Shown here piece by piece: positions 25,657 through 34,368 of a stretch of DNA of 56,334 nucleotides. This DNA comes from Collinsella sp. (GTDB lineage Bacteria > Actinomycetota > Coriobacteriia > Coriobacteriales > Coriobacteriaceae). The notes under the pieces were generated by a model. It was not told the origin of the DNA, did not search any database, and was given only the letters and a program-made list of their open reading frames with translations. The stretch is from assembly GCA_019414515.1 (NCBI GenBank), contig DXLX01000034.1:1-56334 (forward strand). The letters run 5' to 3'. A program made the translations under genes and the position numbers. Position 1 is the stretch's first letter, and every line of letters starts with the position of its first letter.

Positions 25657-28547
25657 CGGCGCCGCTCGTGGCGCGCGCGCCACAGCTGTAGATAGTGCCC
25701 GATTTGTGCCGATTCGATGCGCTGATAGGAGCTCGTGGGCAGCGACGTTAAGAATTTCTTGCCGTAGCCCTTCGTCACCAGGCGCGGGTCGGCCAAGATG
25801 AGTACGCCGCAATCGGTCGACGAGCGAATGAGGCGACCGGCCGCCTGCTTGACCTCGAGCACGGCCTCGGGCAGCGAATAGCGCGCCCAGGCGCGGTCTT
25901 CGCGCAGATTGCGCTCGCATGAGAGCGGGTCTGTGGGGCTCGAGAACGGCAGCTTGGGGATGATGACACAGCGCAGCGTCTCGCCGCTGGCGTCAAACCC
26001 TTCCCAAAAGGCCTTAAGCGCAAAGAGCGACGAGGCCGGTTCGTTGATAAAGCGATCGCGCAGGCGGCGAGGAGACGAGTTGCGCTGCTGGCAGTTGAGT
26101 TCCAGGCCCGCACGAGCCATCTTGGGCTCGACGCGATCGTACAGCTCCTCCATGTCACGCCTGTTGGTGAACAGCGTGAGCACCGATCCGCCCATGGCAA
26201 GATGAGCGTCGACCAGCACGCGCTCGAGCGCCGTAAGATAGCCTTCGCGGTCGCGCGGATCAGGAATATCCCCAGCCACGACCACGGCCATATTCGAATC
26301 GAAGTCGTAGCTCGAATCCAAGTGCAGCGACGATGATGTCGAGGCACCGATACGATCGAGTCCGACGGCGTGGTTAAAATGCTCAAAGCTCTTGGAAACC
26401 GTCATGGTCGCCGATGCAAAGATAGCCGTGTGGACCTCGGGCAGCCACTCGGTTGCCAAGGCCTCGCCAATATCGATGCGCTCCGCGGTCATCGACTCGC
26501 CGCCGGCGCGCAATCTGCGATTGACTTGCAGCGAGTACACGTAGTGTTCGTCGGTACCGTCGATGATGAGTTTGAGGTTCTCGGCCAGCTCGTGCAGGCG
26601 GCGCGAGATATCCCCCAAGTCCACAACGACCTCGGGCTTGTCGGCGGCAACTGACTGCACGAGCGCATCGACACTCTTGTCAGCTTGTTCCAATGCGTCG
26701 ATGGCAGCGTAGGCCGACTGTAAGAAATCATGCCAGTCGTCAGATTCGCGCAGCTCGGGGCCAATCCATAGGTTCGCATTGTCATAGCCCCCGCGAGCAC
26801 GGCGGCAAAGCTCGCGAACGCCGTCAAACACATCGGCAATCGCCATGCTCGCACGCACAACTGTCGACGTCGCCTTGGCGGTAAGACCCAGGTAGAGCGT
26901 AGAGCCCTCCGAGGTTGCCAAATCGCGGGAAACCTGGCTCAGCGCACCGGTGCTCGAGCCACCCAGGCGCTCAAACAGAACGCGCGATTCATCCGCCGAC
27001 ACCACGCGCGCCCATTGACGGCGTGCCTCGCGCTCGATGGAGTGGGCCTCATCGATCACCCAGTGACGGATCGGAGGCAAGATTCTGCCCTCGGCCGCAA
27101 CATTGCGAAACAGCAGGGAATGGTTGGTGACCACCACATCGGCATGCGCCGCGCGACGGCGGGCGCCGTGGACCAGGCATTTATCGGGGAAAAACGGGCA
27201 GAGGCGACGGGCGCACTCGCGCGAGGCCGTCGTAAAGTCGGGACGGTTGACGCTGCGCCAGCGAATGCCGAGCGAATCGAGGTCGCCATCGGCCGACTGA
27301 CACACGTACGCCATGATGACCGCGACTGCCGTAAGCGTGTCGGCAGGATCACGCTTGGTCGTAATTTCGACTTGGCCACGGCTCATGCGCTCAAGCTTAC
27401 GCAAGCATGGATAGTGGTCATAGCCCTTAAGGGCGCAAAACGATAGGCCGCTGTCCAGCTGCTCGGCAAGTTTGGGCAGCTCATGATACATGAGCTGGTC
27501 GGCAAGATTATTCGATTTAGTCGCGATACCAACCGTGATATTGTTGCGGCGCGCGGCCTCGGCAAAAGGCACCAGGTAAGCCATCGACTTGCCGACGCCC
27601 GTCCCCGCCTCAATCACGCGATGCGTTCCCGTAACGAGCGCGTCACGGACCTCGAGCGCCATCGCGATTTGCTCATCGCGCGGCTCGTACGTGGGATACA
27701 TGCGATTGGCCAGGCCGCCCGGCGCATAGTCCGCCTCGATTTCCTCGCGGCTCGGCATCTTAAGGACCGGTAGCTCGTCCGCATCAACGCGATCATCGGC
27801 CCGATCGGCCTTGAGAACGTCAGCACGAGCGACGCTGAGAGAGAAGATAGAACCGGGGTTCTGTCCCGCCAAGAAGGAGAAGATGGGACGATAGGACCAG
27901 GGTACGTCGGGGTGCATGTCGGCCAGGCGCGCCATTAAGCCCTGAGGCAAGTCGGTGAGCGCCACGAGTAACACGCGCCACACACCACACAGGGCGTCGA
28001 CATCTGCGTTGGCGCGGTGCGATACCGAGTCGCAGCCAAACAGGTCGGCCATGAAAGACAGCTTATGCGAAGCCAGGCGCGGAAGCGCGATGCGCGACAG
28101 CGCCAGCGAATCGATCCAGATGTCGCTGACGTTGACACCGCCCTTGACCGACTCGATAAACGAACGGTCGAAGGTGGCGTTATGCGCAATCACCGGGCAG
28201 CCGCCGACAAAATCGGCGAGAGCGGCCACGGCCTCGACGGCCGATGGGGCATCTGCCACATCGGCGTTTGCAATGCTCGTGAGTTCGGTAATCTCGGCGG
28301 GAATCAGCTGCTTGGGATGTACGAAGGTATCGAACCGATCGACAACCTCGCGGCCCGAAAGGCGGGCCGCTGATATCTCGATAAGCTCGTTGTCCTGCAC
28401 CGAAAGACCCGTGGTCTCGGTATCGAGGACGATAACATCTTCCTCGATGAGACCAAACGATTGGGTTTTGGCGCGCTCGGCAAGCGTGGCATAGGAATCG
28501 ATGACAAACTGCGGCGTTCCCGACGAAACAGCGTCCTCGATTAGCAT
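25653..28547 (-). CDS. dinG: DnaQ-DinG fusion: exonuclease/ATP-dependent helicase
   Basis: The 964-residue protein joins a DEDD 3'-5' exonuclease domain (LDTETTG, AHNATFD, and SHRANADVDA as the three motifs, residues about 40-195) to an XPD-like superfamily 2 helicase. The helicase has Walker A EAGTGVGKS, DEAH box WVIDEAHS, and a cysteine group (FCALKGYDHYPC ... RRLCPFFPDKC) expected to hold an iron-sulphur cluster. The family acts on damaged or RNA-containing DNA structures. The layout matches Gram-positive DinG proteins, where exonuclease activity varies; all acidic motifs look intact here. Its start overlaps the end of ddl by 7 bp, so the two are co-translated. Confidence 0.93.
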   Translation of the reverse strand: MLIEDAVSSGTPQFVIDSYATLAERAKTQSFGLIEEDVIVLDTETTGLSVQDNELIEISAARLSGREVVDRFDTFVHPKQLIPAEITELTSIANADVADAPSAVEAVAALADFVGGCPVIAHNATFDRSFIESVKGGVNVSDIWIDSLALSRIALPRLASHKLSFMADLFGCDSVSHRANADVDALCGVWRVLLVALTDLPQGLMARLADMHPDVPWSYRPIFSFLAGQNPGSIFSLSVARADVLKADRADDRVDADELPVLKMPSREEIEADYAPGGLANRMYPTYEPRDEQIAMALEVRDALVTGTHRVIEAGTGVGKSMAYLVPFAEAARRNNITVGIATKSNNLADQLMYHELPKLAEQLDSGLSFCALKGYDHYPCLRKLERMSRGQVEITTKRDPADTLTAVAVIMAYVCQSADGDLDSLGIRWRSVNRPDFTTASRECARRLCPFFPDKCLVHGARRRAAHADVVVTNHSLLFRNVAAEGRILPPIRHWVIDEAHSIEREARRQWARVVSADESRVLFERLGGSSTGALSQVSRDLATSEGSTLYLGLTAKATSTVVRASMAIADVFDGVRELCRRARGGYDNANLWIGPELRESDDWHDFLQSAYAAIDALEQADKSVDALVQSVAADKPEVVVDLGDISRRLHELAENLKLIIDGTDEHYVYSLQVNRRLRAGGESMTAERIDIGEALATEWLPEVHTAIFASATMTVSKSFEHFNHAVGLDRIGASTSSSLHLDSSYDFDSNMAVVVAGDIPDPRDREGYLTALERVLVDAHLAMGGSVLTLFTNRRDMEELYDRVEPKMARAGLELNCQQRNSSPRRLRDRFINEPASSLFALKAFWEGFDASGETLRCVIIPKLPFSSPTDPLSCERNLREDRAWARYSLPEAVLEVKQAAGRLIRSSTDCGVLILADPRLVTKGYGKKFLTSLPTSSYQRIESAQIGHYLQLWRARHERRR

Positions 28548-29506
28548 GCAACGCCCGCTCGACGAAGTCCCATACGAATCAGACTGTCACACACCTGCGG
28601 GAACGTCATGTCATCGGTGTGGCGAATCTCATCCGGATACAGCGATGTATCGGTCATGCCGGGAATCGTGTTGGTCTCGAGGATGACGGGGCCATCCTCG
28701 CTCACGATAAAGTCGCTGCGCGAGATACCCAGGCAGCCGAGTGCCTTATGGGCAGCACAGGCGAGCTCCTGAGCACGAGCGTAGTTCTCGGGTGAAATCT
28801 GCGCCGGAATGCGATGGATGTCCGTAGGGTCGACATACTTCACGTCCAGATCGTAGAACTCGCAGTCCTCGGGCTTACGGATTTCAACAATCGGCAGGGC
28901 GCGCACGTCATCCTCGCCGTATACGCCGACGGTGATCTCGGTACCCTCGATGCACTTCTCGACCAGCACTTTGTCGCCGTACTCAAACGCCTTGGCGATT
29001 GCTGCGGGCAGCTCGGATGGCTCATGGACCAGGGAAATGCCATAGCTGGAACCGTTTACGGCCGGCTTCACAAAGCAGCGGTCGCCACAAACCTCGACGA
29101 TATGATGGATATCGACTTCATCGCCCACCTCGAGCGCGAGGCCGGGGGCAATGGGAATGCCCGCCTTGGCGTACAGGAGCTTCGAGACCTCCTTGTCGGC
29201 ACCGCAGGCGCTTGCGAGCACGCCCGAGGCCGTGTAGGGGATACCCAAGGTCTCCATGGCACCCTGCATGGCGCCATCCTCACCGCCGGCGCCGTGCATG
29301 GCGATAAACGCCACGTCAAAGCCACCGGTCGCCATGGTTACCATAAAATCATCGGCAGCCGTGTCGAGCAGCTCCACCGAGGTGTAGCCGGCCTCCTTCA
29401 AGGCCGCCACGACGTTCTTTCCCGAATTGAGCGAAATCTCGCGCTCAGCGGAATGACCGCCCGCCAAGACCGCTACGTGCATGTTCTCTAGGCTTTTACC
29501 CGGCAT
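28541..29506 (-). CDS. ddl: D-alanine--D-alanine ligase
   Basis: This cytoplasmic ATP-grasp ligase makes the D-Ala-D-Ala dipeptide for peptidoglycan. The 321-residue sequence has the family start VAVLAGGHSAEREISLNSG, the MHGAGGEDGAMQG loop, the ATP-binding KPAVNGSSYGI segment, and LETNTIPGMTDTSLYP near the end. Glu23 of the SAEREISL motif is present. AGGAG lies seven bases before the ATG. It heads a two-gene unit with dinG and is divergent from rlmN. The binding pocket residue that separates D-Ala from D-Lac ligases cannot be assigned without an alignment. Confidence 0.95.
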   Translation of the reverse strand: MPGKSLENMHVAVLAGGHSAEREISLNSGKNVVAALKEAGYTSVELLDTAADDFMVTMATGGFDVAFIAMHGAGGEDGAMQGAMETLGIPYTASGVLASACGADKEVSKLLYAKAGIPIAPGLALEVGDEVDIHHIVEVCGDRCFVKPAVNGSSYGISLVHEPSELPAAIAKAFEYGDKVLVEKCIEGTEITVGVYGEDDVRALPIVEIRKPEDCEFYDLDVKYVDPTDIHRIPAQISPENYARAQELACAAHKALGCLGISRSDFIVSEDGPVILETNTIPGMTDTSLYPDEIRHTDDMTFPQVCDSLIRMGLRRAGVAC

Positions 29507-29591
29507 GGGCAGACTCCTCCTCTATAATTTCTGCAGCTGATACCATATTGTAGCGATACCCTCTACGTTTCCCCAAAATCGAAAGGCTTCC

Positions 29592-30644
29592 ATGAATCCC
29601 AGGACTAAATCTCAGGACATTCGCGACTTGAGCCAAAACGATATTCGCGAGCTTGTGGCCGAACTTGGCCAGCCCGCCTTCCGCGCGAAGCAGCTCATCG
29701 AATGGGTCTTTGAGAAGAACGTTTGTTCGTTTGACGATATGACCAACCTTCCCAAGGCTTTCCGCGAGCAGCTTAAAGAGGCTTTTGCCTTTGACACGCC
29801 GACTGAACTCACCAAGCAGATTTCCAAAGATGGCTCTCGCAAGTATCTGCTCGAGTACCACGACGGCATTTCCGTCGAGACCGTCGGTATGCCCCGTCGT
29901 AACAAGCTATCCGTCTGCGTTTCCACCCAGGCAGGCTGTGGCATGGGCTGCGCCTTTTGCGCTACCGGTCTCAACGGCCTCAAGCGCTCTCTGACCGCTC
30001 AAGAGATCGTCGACCAGGTACTTCATGTATCCAATGACTTTGGCGAGCGTGCCACGAGCGTTGTCTTCATGGGCCAGGGCGAGCCGTTTGCCAACTACGA
30101 TGAGGTTCTCAAGGCACTGCGTATCCTCAACGACCCCGATGGCATCGGTATCGGCGCCCGTCATCTCACCGTCTCTACCAGCGGCGTTATTCCCGGTATT
30201 CGCAAATTTGCCGACATCCCCGAGCAGTTCACGCTTGCCGTTTCCCTGCATTCCGCCATCCAGTCGACACGCAATAAGCTAATGCCCGGTGTTAAGAAGT
30301 ACACGCTACTTCGCCTTCACGAGGCGCTTCAACTCTACACCGAGAAGACTGGCCGCCGCCCGACCTATGAGTATGCCATGATCGAAGGCGTCAACGATAC
30401 GAATCCCGAGATGCAGGCGCTCTGCGACTTTTGCGAGGGAACGTTGTGCCACGTTAACCTGATTCAGCTTAACGACATCGAGGGCAGCCCGCTCAAGCCG
30501 TCGCCGATTCATAAGGTTGAGGATCTTCAGCGTCGTCTTGAGTCCCGTGGCATCGAGACCACGATTCGTAACTCCCGTGGTAACGACATTGACGCCGCTT
30601 GCGGACAGCTGAAGCAGCGCTTCAAAGTTCAGAAGAACGCATAA
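29592..30644 (+). CDS. rlmN: 23S rRNA/tRNA A2503/A37 C2-methyltransferase
   Basis: This radical SAM enzyme methylates C2 of A2503 in 23S rRNA, and A37 in some tRNAs. The cluster motif CxxxCxxC is Cys116, Cys120, Cys123 (QAGCGMGCAFCATG), and the second catalytic cysteine is Cys337 (DAACGQL). The conserved GVNDTNP and HVNLIQLN segments are present. Length (350) is normal. AAAGG precedes the ATG at 29592. It is a single gene ending at a strong terminator, with a degenerate parS-like palindrome between stop and hairpin. It is RlmN rather than the resistance enzyme Cfr by overall pattern. Confidence 0.96.
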   Translation: MNPRTKSQDIRDLSQNDIRELVAELGQPAFRAKQLIEWVFEKNVCSFDDMTNLPKAFREQLKEAFAFDTPTELTKQISKDGSRKYLLEYHDGISVETVGMPRRNKLSVCVSTQAGCGMGCAFCATGLNGLKRSLTAQEIVDQVLHVSNDFGERATSVVFMGQGEPFANYDEVLKALRILNDPDGIGIGARHLTVSTSGVIPGIRKFADIPEQFTLAVSLHSAIQSTRNKLMPGVKKYTLLRLHEALQLYTEKTGRRPTYEYAMIEGVNDTNPEMQALCDFCEGTLCHVNLIQLNDIEGSPLKPSPIHKVEDLQRRLESRGIETTIRNSRGNDIDAACGQLKQRFKVQKNA

Positions 30645-30662
30645 GGGAGTCGCACCCCAAAA

Positions 30663-30678
30663 CGTTTCATGTGAAACA
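30663..30678. promoter_or_regulatory. Degenerate parS-like site
   Basis: CGTTTCATGTGAAACA differs from the parS consensus TGTTTCACGTGAAACA at two positions. It lies between the rlmN stop and its terminator, 2.2 kb from the perfect parS group. ParB binding is plausible but untested. Confidence 0.5.
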
Positions 30679-30680
30679 TC

Positions 30681-30722
30681 GAACGGCCCCGGTTACAGGA
30701 GATGCAACCGGGGCCGTTTTAT
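30681..30722 (+). terminator. Terminator of rlmN
   Basis: AACGGCCCCGGTT and AACCGGGGCCGTT form a 13-bp perfect stem followed by TTTTATTTATT. Confidence 0.9.
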
Positions 30723-30777
30723 TTATTGACCTTAATTTTGAATCAGCTACTACCTGTCCCATTTTTTACGGCCAAAA

Positions 30778-30816
30778 TAAGGGGTCCTTGCCTCGTGAAT
30801 CAGACAAGGACTCCTC
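30778..30816 (-). terminator. Hairpin downstream of the par operon
   Basis: On the minus strand AGGAGTCCTTG and CAAGGACCCCT pair, followed by TATTTT. The T run is short, so it is a moderate terminator for the parA-parB-small protein unit. Confidence 0.55.
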
Positions 30817-30843
30817 AAAATATGCTAAGTAATTGTTAGGTAC

Positions 30844-31098
30844 CTAATAGCCTACATTTTCCCATTGGTTACTAACCCAACCTTGATTAATCTTGGGATT
30901 CTTCGTTACCTGAGCCGTACGCATGGCAACATCTTCTGTCATAACATCCATTTTCTTCTTGGATGTATCGACAATATCTTGCGCACTACGAAGCAAACGA
31001 CCTCGAAGTTCATCGTCTGTCGCGATCTTATAGCCAGCAAAGGCACCAGCCGCGACAGTCGTCGCCAATGCAATCGCAGTTAAAATCCTATTCCTCAT
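30844..31098 (-). CDS. Small membrane protein downstream of parB
   Basis: This 84-residue protein has an N-terminal hydrophobic segment (ILTAIALATTVAAGAFAGYKIA) followed by a charged stretch (DELRGRLLRSAQDIVDTSKKKMD), an arrangement seen in YtxH-like proteins. I cannot name a family with certainty. The ATG at 31098 lies inside the end of parB (11-bp overlap) and has a perfect AGGAGG five bases before it, so it is translated from the par operon. Whether it is exported or membrane-anchored is unclear; no AXA cleavage site stands out. Confidence 0.7.
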   Translation of the reverse strand: MRNRILTAIALATTVAAGAFAGYKIATDDELRGRLLRSAQDIVDTSKKKMDVMTEDVAMRTAQVTKNPKINQGWVSNQWENVGY

Positions 31099-31993
31099 CT
31101 TGGCCTCCTTGATCAAACTGAATCATTTCGCCAAGAATACGAGAGAGCTCTTCCTCGTCTTTAAACTCAATCTCAATCTTATTCTTTCCACGCGAGCTCT
31201 TAACACGCACGTTGGTATTAAAAACCTGACGAAGCACGCGGGAAGCCTTTTTAAAAGACTGAGGCGTTGCAGGCCTCGGCGTCTTAGGTGTCTCTCCGGC
31301 AGAAAACAACGGAGCAAGATTTTCTGTCGCTCTTACGGAAAGGCCCTCTGCAACAACCTTCTCTGCAAGTCGAATTCGAGCGTCCTCATAGGGAACTGCA
31401 AGAATCGCACGTGCATGACCAGCAGTAAGTTTGCCCACAAAAATCATCTGCTGAACAACTTCAGGGAGATCGAGAAGGCGCAGCGAGTTTGTAATTGCAG
31501 AGCGTGACTTGCTGACTGCCTTCGACAATGCCTCCTGGGTCATACCGCTGGCATCGATAAGCTGGCGATAGCCCTTAGCCTCTTCGACGGGATTCAGATC
31601 AGAACGCTGAAGGTTTTCGATCAGAGCAAGAGCCAGCATCTCTTCATCATTAACATCTTTAATGATGACAGGCAGCTCCTCAAGACCAGCAAGCTTTGAC
31701 GCTTGGTAACGACGCTCACCAGCGATGATCTCATAGCCGTTTCCATGCTTGCGAACCAAAAGCGGCTGCAAGACGCCATGTTCTTGGATTGATTCGCTCA
31801 ACTCACGAAGTTCAGTTTCGTTAAAGTGAATTCGCGGCTGATTAGGGTTGGGAACGATATCCTCAATAGGTAGTTTTGTTTCAGATGCGGCATTCGAAGC
31901 CGATGCAGCCGAACCACCGGTCTCATACTCGGCCTCTGAGACCAAAGCATTGAGTCCACGTCCCAATCCGCCACGTTTCTTTACACTAGGCAC
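31088..31993 (-). CDS. parB: Chromosome partitioning protein ParB
   Basis: ParB is the CTP-dependent DNA clamp that loads at parS and spreads, organising the origin region and recruiting SMC. The 301-residue sequence has the N-terminal ParA-stimulating segment (RGGLGRGLNALV), the CTP-binding boxes GERRYQASKLAG and ENLQRSDLNPVEEA, a helix-turn-helix (MTQEALSKAVSKSRSAITNSLRLL) and a C-terminal dimerisation segment. It overlaps parA by 8 bp. Cognate parS sites lie at 32826-32919 just upstream of parA. Confidence 0.97.
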   Translation of the reverse strand: MPSVKKRGGLGRGLNALVSEAEYETGGSAASASNAASETKLPIEDIVPNPNQPRIHFNETELRELSESIQEHGVLQPLLVRKHGNGYEIIAGERRYQASKLAGLEELPVIIKDVNDEEMLALALIENLQRSDLNPVEEAKGYRQLIDASGMTQEALSKAVSKSRSAITNSLRLLDLPEVVQQMIFVGKLTAGHARAILAVPYEDARIRLAEKVVAEGLSVRATENLAPLFSAGETPKTPRPATPQSFKKASRVLRQVFNTNVRVKSSRGKNKIEIEFKDEEELSRILGEMIQFDQGGQDEE

Positions 31994-32786
31994 GCTTGAT
32001 CACCTCTTTTGCAAGGTTCATATATGCTTTTGCACCCTTATTTTGAGGTGCATAGGTAATTACCGGTTCCCCAAAAGACGGAGCTTCGGAGATTTTAACC
32101 GTACGGGGGATCAACGTCTTAAATGCCTTATCACCAAAGTACGATTGAACCTCCTCAACAACCTGATTCGATAGAGAAGTACGCGAGTCATACATGGTCA
32201 TAAGCACACCGTAGGTGTCTAAGCCCTTGTTCAGACGAGATTTGACCATCTTCATTGACTCAAGCAGCTTCGTAACGCCCTCGAGTGCGTAATACTCGCA
32301 CTGGATCGGAATCAAAACGCTGTCTGCTGCGGTCAAAGCGTTGATAGTAAGCAGGCCGAGCGAAGGAGGGCAGTCAATGAAAATAAAATCGAACTCGTCC
32401 TGAATCGGCTCAAGCAAATCTTTGAGACGGGTTTCACGAGCAATTGCGCTTACGAGTTCAATTTCCGCGCCTGCAAGCTGAATTGTTGCCGGAATTACGA
32501 ATACCTTTTTGCAATTTGTATCAAGAACAAGCGATTCTGCCGGCACATCATTCAGCAATGCATCATAGATGCAGTGATCAAGGTCTTCTTTTTCAATTCC
32601 GAATCCACTGGTGCTGTTTCCCTGCGGATCAAAATCAACAATCAGTGTCTTACGACCCTGCTCACCCAGTGCTGCTGCAAGGTTTACAGCCGTCGTTGAC
32701 TTACCGACGCCGCCTTTTTGATTGATGATTGCAATGATACGCGTGTCTTTTGCGCTCTTAGAACGCTTAACGTCGCGAAATCCCAC
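31986..32786 (-). CDS. parA: Chromosome partitioning ATPase ParA (Soj)
   Basis: ParA is a deviant Walker ATPase that binds DNA nonspecifically and works with ParB to segregate origins; in some bacteria it also controls DnaA. The 266-residue protein has NQKGGVGKSTTAVNLA (Walker A'), VDFDPQGNST (A'), and DFIFIDCPPSLG (Walker B). The ATG at 32786 is preceded by GGAGG. The short N-terminal extension lacks a helix-turn-helix, as in chromosomal Soj. It is the first gene of the operon parA-parB-small protein, 40 bp after the first parS. Confidence 0.97.
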   Translation of the reverse strand: MGFRDVKRSKSAKDTRIIAIINQKGGVGKSTTAVNLAAALGEQGRKTLIVDFDPQGNSTSGFGIEKEDLDHCIYDALLNDVPAESLVLDTNCKKVFVIPATIQLAGAEIELVSAIARETRLKDLLEPIQDEFDFIFIDCPPSLGLLTINALTAADSVLIPIQCEYYALEGVTKLLESMKMVKSRLNKGLDTYGVLMTMYDSRTSLSNQVVEEVQSYFGDKAFKTLIPRTVKISEAPSFGEPVITYAPQNKGAKAYMNLAKEVIKRA

Positions 32787-32825
32787 GGTCCCTCCTGGTG
32801 TGTATTAAAGCTGTCAAACGGAGGA

Positions 32826-32841
32826 TGTTTCACGTGAAACA
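32826..32841. promoter_or_regulatory. parS site 1
   Basis: TGTTTCACGTGAAACA is a perfect match to the bacterial parS consensus, 39 bp from the next copy. Confidence 0.95.
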
Positions 32842-32864
32842 TTCCGAATCGATAGCAACTGCTA

Positions 32865-32880
32865 TGTTTCACGTGAAACA
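32865..32880. promoter_or_regulatory. parS site 2
   Basis: TGTTTCACGTGAAACA is a perfect parS match, the middle of three sites at 39-bp spacing. Confidence 0.95.
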
Positions 32881-32903
32881 CTGCAAGCTGTTAGTAACCA
32901 TTA

Positions 32904-32919
32904 TGTTTCACGTGAAACA
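32904..32919. promoter_or_regulatory. parS site 3
   Basis: TGTTTCACGTGAAACA is a perfect parS match, ending one base before the rsmG stop codon. Confidence 0.95.
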
Positions 32920-32920
32920 T

Positions 32921-33658
32921 CTAGGCAAGCGGATTCTTCTTTGCCATGCCATTTGCACGAGGCAATGAAACGGATGCTGAATGACTCTTCTTAAGAACAA
33001 TGAACTCCCTGTGACCCAAGCCTTCAGGCAAATCAATTGCGTCATTCAGAAGCAAAGTGAAGCCGCAAATCTTAGCTGCTGACATGCCCGAAGCAAGCTC
33101 CTCATCCGAAGGATTGCCCTTGGTGATAACAAATAGCCCTCCATCCTTCAGGTACGGAGCCGCATACTCAACAAGAATCGGTAGAGGGGCCAGTGCACGG
33201 GCGGTTACAACGGAGAACTGCTTCTTATGGCTTCGAGCATATTCTTCAAGACGATCATGAACCGCATGAGCATGTTTCAATCCAAGAGCATGGACAAAGG
33301 AATTAACCGCATCAACCTTCTTGCCAACAGAGTCAATATAAGTAGCTTTACGATGCGTGGTTATGGTTAATGGAATACCAGGGAAGCCCGCACCTGTTCC
33401 CATATCGAGCAAAGCTCCCTCAGGAGCCTTATTGATATAGGGGAGCAAAACAAGTGAGTCGAGGATATGAAGTACGGCAGCATCTTCTACGTTAAGAATA
33501 CGGGTGAGATTGGTTGTCTTATTTGTTTCTAGAACCAAATCCAAATGCTGGATACATTTCCTCAGCTCAATATCAGTTACGCTCAAGGAATATTCTTTGC
33601 AATAGGAAGTTAGGCGACTCAACATCTCGTCAGCCTGCTGATCGGTAAGTACAAACAA
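32921..33658 (-). CDS. rsmG: 16S rRNA G527 N7-methyltransferase
   Basis: RsmG (GidB) methylates G527 of 16S rRNA; its loss gives low-level streptomycin resistance in several bacteria. The 245-residue form has the SAM-binding motif LLDMGTGAGFPGIPL, the segment TYIDSVGKKVDAVNSF and VTARALAPLPILVEYA. I prefer a TTG start at 33658, because AAAGGAG stands six bases before it; the longer frame to 33706 starts within the terminator of jag. The C-terminus has an extra 20 residues compared with many homologues. The stop lies beside parS site 3. Confidence 0.93.
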   Translation of the reverse strand: MFVLTDQQADEMLSRLTSYCKEYSLSVTDIELRKCIQHLDLVLETNKTTNLTRILNVEDAAVLHILDSLVLLPYINKAPEGALLDMGTGAGFPGIPLTITTHRKATYIDSVGKKVDAVNSFVHALGLKHAHAVHDRLEEYARSHKKQFSVVTARALAPLPILVEYAAPYLKDGGLFVITKGNPSDEELASGMSAAKICGFTLLLNDAIDLPEGLGHREFIVLKKSHSASVSLPRANGMAKKNPLA

Positions 33659-33702
33659 CAGAAGCTCCTTTCTGACAAAAATCAGCGTATCGAGAACTTT
33701 TG

Positions 33703-33737
33703 ACAAAAAAAGGGGACGTGGAAACCACGTCCCCCTA
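33703..33737 (-). terminator. Terminator of the rpmH-jag unit
   Basis: On the minus strand GGGGACGTGG and CCACGTCCCC pair around a three-base loop, followed by seven T. It lies just past the jag stop. Confidence 0.9.
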
Positions 33738-33754
33738 GCATAAGCTCGAGTAGA

Positions 33755-34324
33755 TTATCGAGCAACAATCACCACATGGCGATCAGGGTCAGAACCCTCA
33801 GAATGAGTACCGACTGCATCGTTGCCACGAAGTGCAATGTGAACCAGTCGGCGCTCGTAGGCATTCATGGGCGGAAGCGAAACACTCTTATGAGTGCGGA
33901 TGGCACGCTCGGCAGCAGACTGAGCCATGGAGGCGACCTTATCCTGACGGCGACTCTTGTATCCCTCGACGTCCACTACAACCGGATACCTAAAGCCAAG
34001 CTTGCGGCTCACCAGCAAAGAGAACATAACCTGAAGAGCATCAAGAGTGCGACCATGACGGCCAATGAGAACAGCAAGGTCGGGAGCCGTTACATCCAAA
34101 ATCAGCTCACCCTCGTCGCCCTCATACTCATCGATAGGAGAGTTGGCGGCATCGAAGTGCGAAAGGATGGAACGCAGGATGGAAATCGCAACATCGGCAA
34201 TGGTGTCGAGCTCCTCATCGGTCAGCTCTTCACCAGCCTTGTAGCGCTGTGCAATCTCGGGATAATCGCCCGCGACCTGCGGGGCAACCTCCTCAAGCAT
34301 ATCCTCGATGATCTCTTCAGACAT
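33755..34324 (-). CDS. jag: RNA-binding protein Jag/KhpB
   Basis: This is a KH-R3H single-stranded nucleic acid binding protein, a partner of KhpA and linked to cell elongation and membrane insertion. After a short Jag-type N-terminal segment, the 189-residue protein has a KH domain (LAVLIGRHGRTLDALQVMFSLLV) and an R3H domain (SLPPMNAYERRLVHIALRGNDAVGTHSEGSDPDRHVVI). The ATG at 34324 has TGGAG six bases before it. It follows yidC in the same direction after about 45 bp, the usual neighbour pair. Confidence 0.95.
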   Translation of the reverse strand: MSEEIIEDMLEEVAPQVAGDYPEIAQRYKAGEELTDEELDTIADVAISILRSILSHFDAANSPIDEYEGDEGELILDVTAPDLAVLIGRHGRTLDALQVMFSLLVSRKLGFRYPVVVDVEGYKSRRQDKVASMAQSAAERAIRTHKSVSLPPMNAYERRLVHIALRGNDAVGTHSEGSDPDRHVVIVAR

Positions 34325-34368
34325 AACGTACTCCAAAAGTTAGGTACCTAAATAAGATTGATATCCCA

